A DNA stretch of 64,000 nucleotides from Drosophila pseudoobscura (lineage: Eukaryota > Arthropoda > Insecta > Diptera > Drosophilidae), in contig NC_046683.1 in NCBI RefSeq assembly GCF_009870125.1, forward strand, positions 19,601,001 to 19,665,000, written 5' to 3'. Under the pieces are notes generated by a model that worked only from the letters and a program-made list of their open reading frames with translations, ran no database searches and was not told where the DNA came from. Position numbers and translations under genes: made by a program. This document shows, piece by piece, positions 51,560 to 60,266 of this stretch (position 1 is the first letter of the stretch; every line of letters starts with the position of its first letter).

Positions 51560-52740
51560 GAGTCGTATTGTGATTTGAAAAAGGACCAGAAATTTGGCTT
51601 GGTTTAGGGATGAAAGCTTGAGATATGGGATTCACAGATGTTAAGGTAATACCAAAGACTATAGAAGACCAAGATGTTGCATGAGGAACAAATTCCTCAA
51701 GTGGAATACGGGCGCGTGGGGTACTGGTACGCTTGGTACTGGAATTCTCTTTTAGGCTATCCTTCGGCTCTGGCCGCGGTCCGCTGCCTACCTATGTATG
51801 TTCTCGGGCTCGTCTGTTCAGCTCGTCCAATCTGGCTTATATAAACTAATATCGTCGAGAGTAAAAAGGAAGTCGTTTTCGTGTTTTTTCTTATGAGTAT
51901 TATGTTAATCATAGAATTTTGTAAAATTTTGTTTTATATTATTAAATTGTTCTTTTGTAGAAATAGAAAGTCTTGTTATATGATATAGAAACAAAGAATC
52001 ACTTTGCTCTGTCTTGAGGTTTGATTCTGAATGAATCCAATTTATTCTTCAAAAACTTCTTTAGCCTAAAGTACATAATATTTCAAGTTGAGTTCTGTCG
52101 CTAATAACAGCATGTGTTGAGAAAAAAAGAAAATAATAAAGGGGGAATCAAACAGATCCATTTCATGAGTAGATTTCAATTTAGATATAAAAATGGTTCA
52201 GGATAGCAAAAAGAAGAGGTATTGGTATTGAAGCCTAGGTTCGTTAGCGCATTTTGATGAAAGCCAATTGATAATATAGATGAATCAAAACCAATAATAG
52301 ACACTGAAGTCGAAAGTGGCACAGAACTAAATCCTCAATCAGACAATATAGACATTAGCAAAGATATAATAGAAACCGACGTCGAAAGCGACTCGGAACT
52401 AAAACCGAAATATCAATATCATAAAAAATTGCCCAAGTTGATAAAGATCGACTATACGTGAGACAAGTCACATCCTTTATCCCAGAGTTTGAAGGCAGTA
52501 AACTGTCCTTCAACGTTTTTTCACAGCGTTAAGAATCACTGAAAGGAGATCAAATCAAAGATAACTGGCTCTAAGGAGGAAAAACAGCATCTCAATATAT
52601 TACCGATATTGACAATCTGCGCAAGCAGCTCGAAGCATCGTATATTGATGAAGGGCTAGACCCAGACAATGCTGACAAATTTTCAACCAAAGAGTCCAAG
52701 CTCTCAAACCAAGCTTACCATAATACTTGAGGCAGGTAAA
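51560..52740 (+). mobile_element. Decayed LTR-retrotransposon gag-like relic
   Basis: Read in several plus frames, about 52255-52740 gives acidic gag-like peptide pieces broken by stops and shifts, including TSFIPEFEG and YITDIDNLRKQLEASYIDEG, typical of Ty3/gypsy-type gag regions. A TATA-like sequence near 51839 could be part of a remnant LTR. Family assignment is inference. Confidence 0.4.
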
Positions 52741-53014
52741 TACATCCATTGCAGCTCTTTGGCGAAGTGTTGCCTTGATTAGTGCAATACGCTCTCTGCA
52801 GCGTTATCGGTCCTCCTCTTCTGTTGATGATTTCAAGAGGTCTTCCTCTAAGTGTTTTTGGGTAAGGAGTTTTCTTACTTCTCCTCCTCGTTTGGGTTTT
52901 GGTTTCGGTTTTTTTTTGCTGGCGGGCTCTGTACTCAGCTATTGTAAGTGTGCGCGGCCCCGCGGTTGGATCCACCTCCAGGTACTCCTGAAGAGAGGGT
53001 GGATACCTTTGCAC
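52715..53014 (-). pseudogene. Short TE-like coding fragment
   Basis: A 99-codon minus-strand frame opens with PSLQEYLEVDPTAGPRTLTI and continues into a very basic RRRSKK stretch. It resembles nucleic-acid-binding parts of retroelement gag proteins and sits in a TE cluster. The function and family are not recognised; it could be chance. Confidence 0.25.
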
Positions 53015-53140
53015 GATAGGAGCAGAATGCTGTGTTGTCGCTGCTCTGCATTCGGCTCGTTTTTAGTTAACGTTTATCATTTTGTTTTTCAAATGTTTTG
53101 AAACTGAGTTCCACAGCAGCTTTACTTTAGTTTTGCAATT

Positions 53141-54138
53141 GCTATTATACCCGATACTCAAAATGAGAATTGAGGTATATTAGATTTGTGGTTAAAGTGG
53201 ATGTGTGTAACGTCCAGAAGGAATCGTTTCCGACCCCATAAAGTATATATATTCTTGATCAGCATCAATAGCCGAGTCGATTGAGCCATGTCTGTCTGTC
53301 CGTCTGTCCGTCCCTTTCAGCGCCTAGTGCTCAAAGACCATAAGAGCTAGAGCAACGGTGTTTTGGATCCAGATTTCTGTGATATGTACTGCTACAAAAA
53401 TATTTAAAAACTTTGCCGCGCCCACTTCCGCCCCCACAAAGGGCGAAAATCTGTGGCATCCACAATTTCGACGATACGAGAAAACTAAAAACGCAGAATC
53501 TTCTAGAGTGCAAAATCTGAACCATATCGTATAATTATTATAGCCAGAATCAAGCAAACAATTTCATTCTTTCTCGCTCTATCTCTCTCTAACACACAGG
53601 TTTAATGGTCGGTTTTGCCAATTGCAAAATATGCGTTCAAGAATCTCAGAACCTATAAGAGCCAAAGCAACCAAATTTGGTATCCACACTCCTGTGATAT
53701 CGGACCTTGACCGTTTTGTGTCAAAATTTCGACACACTCACTTCCGCCCCCCCAAAAGGACGAAAATCTAGGGCATCCACAAATCTCAGAGACTATTAAG
53801 GCTGTTAGATCTCTCTATTAAACGTATATCTCAGAATTTCGCCCCACCCCCTTCCGCCCCCAGAAAGAACGAAAATCTGTTGCATCCACTATATTGCAGA
53901 TCCGAGAAAACTAAAAATGCAGAAGCATAGATAACGACCATATCTATCCGGTTGCTGAATTTGGATCAGATCAGATAATTTTTATAGCCGAAAAGAAAAA
54001 ACAATTTTCAGTGGCTACGCAGCGCCCGACGTCACGCTCAGACTGATTTTCTGTCTCCCTCGCACGCACTCTTTGTCGTGTCGTTTAATATTAGCGTCGT
54101 CTGCCGGAGGAGAGCCATACTGACTTAGTATCGGGTAT
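53141..54138. mobile_element. 1-kb interspersed repeat with inverted ends
   Basis: The ends are inverted copies of TATACCCGATACT (53142-53154 and the reverse complement near 54126-54138). Inside are three diverged direct repeats, each carrying CTTCCGCCCCC, ACGAAAATCTG and GCATCCAC (near 53426, 53741 and 53849), plus a GTCTGTCCGTC run (53290-53315). It has no coding capacity. This could be a non-autonomous element or the LTR of the BEL/Pao relic next to it. Confidence 0.55.
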
Positions 54139-54479
54139 AACTGTAGAGTTGCGGTGTCCGCAGCAACTCACAACGTTCCCCCTCGTTTTATGTGTGATAT
54201 TGGCACTACACTTAAATTGTCCGTAAGGGCTCTCTGGTATTCTGATTAATGCCATCGTGCAAAGTTTCCTTGTGTGCATTCTTGATAATTATTTACAATC
54301 AAGGGATTTCCAAACTTAAATTTTTAAAGTGTAGAGTTTTATAATCTACCTCCAACTCGCAGTAACCCAAACGGATTGAAGACTAATATTTTGGTTTTTG
54401 TCTCTATTTATTATTTATTAATTAGGCTAGCTCTTTCGGAACTGAATTGGATAGCTTGTTATTTTTCAATATTAATAAT

Positions 54480-54960
54480 TTGGCGATGATCGTCAAAAAT
54501 CTTTCAGCTTATCTGTACGAATGCCTCTTGACGCTACATCCGCAGGATTCTCTTCAGATTTGACAAGTCTCGATTTACTTGCTATAACTTGTCTAATTTC
54601 GTCAGTTCGACGCCTGTTAAACTTGTCTTTATTGTCCAAGAATTAAAAGGTATTTTTACCACATACCTTCCATTCTCCTCTCTTCTTGTCCCACGTTACT
54701 ATCTTCGCTTTCCAATTCCGAAAAACGCTCTAAGTCGCGAACTTTAATTGATAAATTTATCACCTTTTGATTTGGTGCAACCAGGTATAATTCATCCGAA
54801 TTCTGTGCTCTGACCAAGTAGTCCGTCTATTTTTACCACTCCGTCTTTAAAAATATGGGCAGACAATCAATTCCAATTATTACATCTTATCTATTTGGCC
54901 TATTAAAGTCAGGATCTGACCACACATAATCTTGCCATTAAGTCAATATTGAAAAACTTA
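54480..54960 (-). mobile_element. Decayed BEL/Pao-type retrotransposon fragment
   Basis: Minus-strand frames give NPADVASRGIRTDKL near 54570-54500, the motif just after RNase H in BEL/Pao polyproteins. Further upstream is DVIIGIDCLPIFLK (near 54885-54845), like the aspartic-protease region. Stops and a large internal deletion (no reverse transcriptase between them) show it is dead. Confidence 0.5.
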
Positions 54961-54965
54961 ATGGG

Positions 54966-56509
54966 TAAAGGTTAGGTTAACCCGGACGTCCCTCAGCGGC
55001 GCCACGTATAGACCAGTATGGCCCTTAGTTATCCAGACAGGGGGGTATAAGCCGTTGCGGGAGTTTTGATGAGATTTTAGAACCCTCGAGAATCGAGGTG
55101 TTTTTCGCATAGGGCAGTAGTTGCTGTGGCGTCCTCTTGGAGACATCTTCCAGTGATGCCAGCACCGGGGCGCCCAGGTTTTTTCTCCTTGCCCGTAAGA
55201 GGGCCGGGCAGTTGCAGATGAGATGTTCCAGGATTTTGATTACCCCAGGTTCATCACATGTCCTACATCTGTCATGGTTGGTGATGGGACCTGTAAGTAT
55301 TCCCACTAAATGTCTGTAGTCCTTCCGTGGTAGGGGCAGTAGGTAGTGACTTAGTTTTTCATCGTTTCCTACTGATGGCGAAAACTGTTGAGGTGCTCAG
55401 CTTGGTCCCTTCTCGTTTTTCAGTCTTCGGGTCCCAAAGATGAGATAGTTTTGATGTCGAGGCAAGTTTGGGAGGTCATGTAATCAGTAGATCTTGTCAT
55501 GTCCCTGCCAACTGAACTATTCCCGTATCCTTGTGGCGACATATTTTCTGATGCGATTAGACGCTGTGCTGTTTTTTGTACAGTCAGACGAGCGTATTCC
55601 GAATACGGTTTAGAGTGCTCTTGTTGTACGTCTTCTTTCCGGTAGTTTGCCACCACACTAAGGATTTAAATCCAGTGCATTATAACCAGATCGGTTATAC
55701 CTCATGGTAAAGAGGATGTGGTCCGTCTTGTCCGCGTCGATACTGACTCCTACTTGTTCCGGCCACTCACGTACCACGCTGAGTGTACGTTCCATTAAGG
55801 AGTTGAGGGTTGATGGATGTACACCCGTAATAAGCATGCTGTTGTCATCAGCATGAGCTGTTATTTTTGGGGCCTTCCTTCCAAATTTCTTGATGTGGTC
55901 TTCGACCACCAGATTTCACAGTAGCGGCCACATCACTCCACCCTGAGGTGTGCCTCTGTGTGCCGCTTTTACCAAATTTTACCGTTTATCGTTTTACCAG
56001 CCTTCGGCTGCTTCGACGATTCCGGTGGAGGGGCTGCACTCTCGCCGGAGTCTCCTTAATGGCACTCTCAGTCGAACGTCGAGAGTAGAGTCGAGAGCAC
56101 GCTCTCCAGATCAAGACCATTGCCTTAGCTAGAGACTGCATTGCCTCGGACATAGCTAGCGACAGTGCATTACCCTTATCTGGGATAATGCAGAGGACAT
56201 TGCCCAGTCGGCACCCTCGTGGAGGGTTCAGCTAGAGGATTTTCGAAGGAATATATTTGCGTTCCTGTTGGCTGCCATCCGCCCGGGCGAGTTCTTATAT
56301 TATTTTCGTTGGACTATTAGTTAAATACGGATGGTTCCTTCCAAAACTCATAGCAACGAAATTTGCTTTGCAATTCGTGTTCTCTGTTTGAGTTTTAATT
56401 CATTGTTGCTTTATCTTCTCATTAAACTTTGTCCGTCTGTGGACACATCCACTCCAAAAAATATCAGCATCGACAGTGCTCAAAAGTTGTTTCTTTTTCT
56501 TCTGTAGAA
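54966..56509 (-). mobile_element. LOA/Bilbo-like non-LTR retrotransposon, copy 1 (defective)
   Basis: Running minus strand from about 56509 to 54966 are: an ORF1-side segment; a reverse-transcriptase motif GTPQGG followed by ADD (catalytic box, first residue changed; 55960-55840); a connector; and the C-terminal zinc knuckle CRTCDEP...H...CNCPALL (55270-55180). Stops, shifts and internal deletions break the frame. The 3' end matches copy 2 at 58557. Confidence 0.65.
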
Positions 56510-57115
56510 TGGCTTTCATTTCTCTTTCTCTCTCTTTCTGTGTCCTGTTTGTGTGTCCTGGCTCCAGGTCTTTGCCCTTTTTTCTGTAGCTGGGAACTCA
56601 TTGCAACCCAACACACAGTAAACAGGGGAACGCCTTCATGTCATGCCGCGTAATCTGTGGCAGCAACATGAGCATCATCAGAACATTTGTAGGAGCAGCC
56701 AGCAGAATAGGCAGGGGCTCAAGCAATAGCTGATTTGTAAACTTCTTCTATATAAAATACAGAAGCGACGAGAGCGACATTTTTAGTACACTTAGCACAT
56801 TGCGTACTAATAATGCCAGGGACCAGAGGCGGGACCGGCAACCAGCGCCAAGAAGGGACGTCTGCGCCCCGTCACTCATACGCAACGTATGCCACGTGGC
56901 AGTGTCGTTTGTCTGCCAGCAACATATATTGAATTTGGCCATGATGCTAGCTGTCGACACTCACCCATATACTGGATGAAGCCGTGGAGATATCGGTAGA
57001 TGGAGTCATCAGTAGGAAGGAGCCCTAGGATAAGGAACGATTGCATGGAACTTTAAGCCAACTTCAGATGTCAACTACTCGAATAGAAATATAACAGACC
57101 CTATATCAAACAAAA
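56510..57115. other. Upstream region of the 316-aa gene
   Basis: A CT-rich patch (56518-56545) is followed by unique sequence. No clear TATA or initiator is seen and no coding region is supportable. Confidence 0.4.
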
Positions 57116-58066
57116 ATGGAGTGCAATATTAAGGCTCCGAATATAATAACCATTCCGGTGGCTCCGTGTACGCATTCGCGCCTCACAACCACCGAGAGCG
57201 GCGTCCAAGCAGCTCTGCATAAGCTGGACACAATGGATGAGAGCGTGGATGGAAGAGTGCTGAGTGCTTTGCTCTCGGTGGAGAATAAGTATTGGCACAT
57301 CTTCGAGAATTTTAAGAAGGAGATGGAACTGCAAGCGATAGCGGCCTCGACGCTGTGGCAACTCATCCAGCGGTACAGGATCGCCATGGAGGGGGACGCG
57401 AGCTCTAAGTGCACGCAGCTGTATGTCGTGGAGCCGAAGGAGGAGATTATCCAGAAGTACTACCTACACTACAACGTCATCGTCAGCTCCAACCAAAGCC
57501 AGGGCTGCGTAATTCAGTCCTTGCGGTCGTATGTCCTGGCCTTCAGGCGCGAATGCAAGAAACTGAATCTCGAGGAGGAGACGCCTTTCATCATGGGCGA
57601 TGCCTTTCACAAGCCCGTACTGTTCTTCATCGATCTGGTGGACGAGCTGTTCAACTACTTTTTCAGCATGCACTTGAAGCTGGACTGCGCCGCCTGTCAA
57701 CTAGATCCCATGGATCAGGAAAGCCTGGAGCACTACCAGAAGCTTCTGAAACCCATCGCAGACTTCGAGGAGTATTTCCTGTACAATCTGAGCTACTGCC
57801 AATGTCTCCGCATGCCGCCCAAGTGTCCGGAAACCCGTGTATACACAAGCATAGAAAATGCAGAAATAAAAAATGAGGCCATGGAACAACAAAACCCTGC
57901 GCCGGTGACCCAGGACACTGAGGTGCCCCCCAACCATGTCGTTCCACTAATGTCTGGCAAACTGATCTCCGTTCCTCTCAGTGCCCCGGTCGAGTTGCAG
58001 TTAGTTAGTGAGCGCCACACTCGCGAACTGGTCCATCAAGTGCACAGTGCCATCAGTCAATACTAA
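57116..58066 (+). CDS. Unrecognised single-exon gene, 316 aa
   Basis: The ATG at 57116 has an excellent context (CAAAAATGG). The 316 codons are uninterrupted and GC-rich at third positions, unlike the AT-rich flanks, so it is very likely coding. The protein is mainly helical and mildly acidic: an N-terminal segment (about 30-80, YWHIFENFKKEMEL), a middle with IIQKYYLHYNVIV and LFFIDLVDELFNYFF (about 115-200), cysteines at about 193-196 and 234, and a low-complexity tail. There is no signal peptide or transmembrane helix. I do not recognise a family. An intronless gene of this kind next to another fast-evolving gene could be germline expressed, but that is a guess. It is bracketed by two LOA-like elements, and its 3' flank is duplicated at 59298. 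Confidence 0.7.
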   Translation: MECNIKAPNIITIPVAPCTHSRLTTTESGVQAALHKLDTMDESVDGRVLSALLSVENKYWHIFENFKKEMELQAIAASTLWQLIQRYRIAMEGDASSKCTQLYVVEPKEEIIQKYYLHYNVIVSSNQSQGCVIQSLRSYVLAFRRECKKLNLEEETPFIMGDAFHKPVLFFIDLVDELFNYFFSMHLKLDCAACQLDPMDQESLEHYQKLLKPIADFEEYFLYNLSYCQCLRMPPKCPETRVYTSIENAEIKNEAMEQQNPAPVTQDTEVPPNHVVPLMSGKLISVPLSAPVELQLVSERHTRELVHQVHSAISQY

Positions 58067-58290
58067 TAGCTCCAGGAAAACTATTCACATTTTGCATAAA
58101 ACTAAAAAAACCAAAAACTATCAAACTATAAGACTTAACATGTCACATCCATCGGGGAATTTCGTCCACCCTCTCGTTACACCTAAAATGTTTTATCGCT
58201 GCGAAGAACCAAAGGTCAGGTGGCGAACCCTTTAGTCAAAAGTACTTTACTCTTGAAAGGTGGTTTTCAATGAGTTTTCATTAAATTACT
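58067..58290 (+). repeat. 3' flank of the 316-aa gene, copy 1
   Basis: Starting at the gene's stop codon, this flank matches 59298-59558 with scattered substitutions and indels; shared strings include AAAACTATTCACATTTTGCA and GAGTTTTCATTAAATTACT. Confidence 0.75.
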
Positions 58291-58556
58291 AGTATCTTAT
58301 GTTCGTAACTCTTTTTATTTTCCAAGACGGTTTGACCTTCTCTTAAATGATTCCATTCCACTAAAGCTTGGAGCTTTTCTTAAGCATAATATCTGTTGAG
58401 CCAATAGTACAGATTCTTGTGTAGATGCGAATGCAATTATATTCTTAATTCCCGATGAGAAATCTTTCCTTTGCTGCTTGCCGCGATTCGAGGACAAGAT
58501 GACAATGCTCTATACATGTATGCATATATGCGTTAGGTGCGAAACGTGCAGCTACA
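58291..58556. other. Unique spacer
   Basis: AT-rich sequence between the duplicated flank and TE copy 2. A 60-codon minus frame (58315-58497) is too weak to call a gene. Confidence 0.4.
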
Positions 58557-59297
58557 TAGGATAGGTCAGGTTAACCCAGGCGGCCCTCAACGGGGCCACG
58601 CATAGGCCAGTATGGCCCTTAGTTATCCGGATAGTGGGGGGAGATATCAACAAATATTCTGAATACTGAAGAGCGTTCTCGATGGTGGCTACTAACGAGT
58701 GTAGTGCCGTCTCCACCGATTCCTTTGGTGTAGGCATGTTGGTTGACATCAGTTGACATCAGTCCCCCTACCACACTCCTGATGGGCAAATCCTACAGCT
58801 TTTCCAGTGTTTTTAGTAGAAAGAAGGTAAGGCTTATCGGTCTGTAATCCTTGGGACTCACATGGCTGCACTTTCCTGACTTGGGGAGGAACACAACTCT
58901 CGAGGTCGTCCATGGGATAAGGATATAGCCCGTACTCAGACATGCTGAGTATATTGCGGAAAGCCATGAGGTAAAGCCTCTTTGGTCACCTGAAATATCG
59001 CTGGGAATATCCCGTCCAGTCCTGGTGCTTTTATGCCCGCGAAGGAGTCTATAGCCCAGTGGATTCTCTTATTGGTTAACGGTTAATGGTTGCCATCCGG
59101 CTGGGTGAGTTCTTTTAATATTTTAGTTGGACTATTAGTTAAATACGGGTTGTTCCTTCGTTGTTCGTCAGTTGGTTGTCGCTTTATCTTCTTATTAAAC
59201 TTTGTCCGTCTGTGGATGAGTTTGCACCGCGATTCCATCCAAAAAATATCAGCATCGGCAGTGCTCAAAAGTTGTTTCTTTTTCTTCTGTAGGATGG
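58557..59297 (-). mobile_element. LOA/Bilbo-like non-LTR retrotransposon, copy 2 (internally deleted)
   Basis: Both ends match copy 1 (3' end near 58557 and 54966; 5' segment 59090-59297 and 56265-56509). The interior keeps a reverse-transcriptase finger segment in broken frames (FLPKSGKC, PKDYRPISLTFFLLKTLE at about 58885-58800). It then continues with ESVETALHSLVATIENAL before jumping to the 3' end. It is same-strand with copy 1 and much shorter, hence non-autonomous. Confidence 0.65.
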
Positions 59298-59558
59298 CTT
59301 AATAGCTCCGGTAAAACTATTCACATTTTGCATAATTCATTAACATATTACTGGTATTTTGCAGAAACTGTATAATCAACATGTGCTTTGCCAACAACTT
59401 TCAAACTGTAAGACTTGTAACATCCATCGGGGAAATTGGTCCACCCTCTCGTTATACCCAAAATATTGTATCGTTGCAAAGACCCAGAGGTCAGGTAGTC
59501 AAAAATATATTACTCTTGAAAGGTGACTTTAAATGAGTTTTCATTAAATTACTGTTCT
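59298..59558 (+). repeat. 3' flank of the 316-aa gene, copy 2
   Basis: This segment begins exactly where TE copy 2 ends and matches 58067-58290, but no coding sequence of the 316-aa gene precedes it. It carries an extra stretch (about 59335-59395) absent from copy 1. Confidence 0.75.
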
Positions 59559-60134
59559 TCAGACGGCTTCTGTGGAGGATAGTCCTTCGTAGGGGCATTC
59601 TGGTATTTCGTCTGCTGTTTACAGTGCATCATTTTGGCAGGATTTTGTTCTGTCTGATCATAGTACGGCTGTTGAGAATGCTGACGATGCTCTTGAGGAG
59701 GATTTTGATGCTGATTTGGAGAGTTATGATACGTAGCCTTTGGGTACTGCTCTTCTGAATGATGCTGAAAGGGCGTCGGAGAAGGTCTTGGATATCGAAC
59801 CTTATTCTTTTGCACCTGCTGCTGCTTGCCGGAGTTCTGATAATTCTTGCGATACGTCTTCGACTGTTGAGGATGATTCTGATCGTACTGCTGCTGATGT
59901 GGCTGTTGTGGTAGAAATGCGGCTTGATCACTGGAACGCTGCACCAGGACAGATCTGTGATATGGTTTCTGTGTCTTCTCCTGGCTTGGAGTTTTCTCCG
60001 TAACCCATTCCAATGTTCTTAGATCGGTAGGAGAAATAATCTAACGGACTTCCTTCCATAGCTTTCTCTTGCTCTGTCGTTTCATCAATATTGAAAGCAG
60101 CACACCGCCCAAGATTTTCCTTTAAGTAAGTCAT
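59549..60134 (-). pseudogene. Frameshifted partial paralog of the Gln-rich gene
   Basis: Two minus-strand frames (60134-59928 and 60013-59549) overlap near 60013. Together they read as one Gln/Pro/His-rich protein of about 190 residues if shifted at GM/EWV. The MEGSP and MEWV motifs mirror the MEGSP and MEYVP motifs of the 886-aa neighbour, so this looks like a truncated copy. It could also be a short diverged gene with an unseen intron or an assembly error. Confidence 0.5.
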
Positions 60135-60197
60135 AAGTATTTACCGAATCGCGAATATAAATTAAACGAGATTTCTACTTGGTATTGTAAAATTTTG

Positions 60198-60203
60198 TTT
60201 ATT
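60198..60203 (-). terminator. Polyadenylation signal of the Gln-rich gene
   Basis: AATAAA on the minus strand about 65 bases beyond the stop codon at 60267. The transcript therefore ends before the paralog fragment. Confidence 0.5.
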
Positions 60204-60266
60204 TAATGCAATAGCTAAAAAATATATTAAAAGGTATCATTGAATCAAAAGTGACTTTAAAAATTT

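Noticed and set aside
53290-53315. GTCTGTCCGTC repeats as a possible CRISPR-like or satellite array
   Set aside because: Only a short imperfect run inside a dispersed repeat; no spacer structure, and the genome is eukaryotic.
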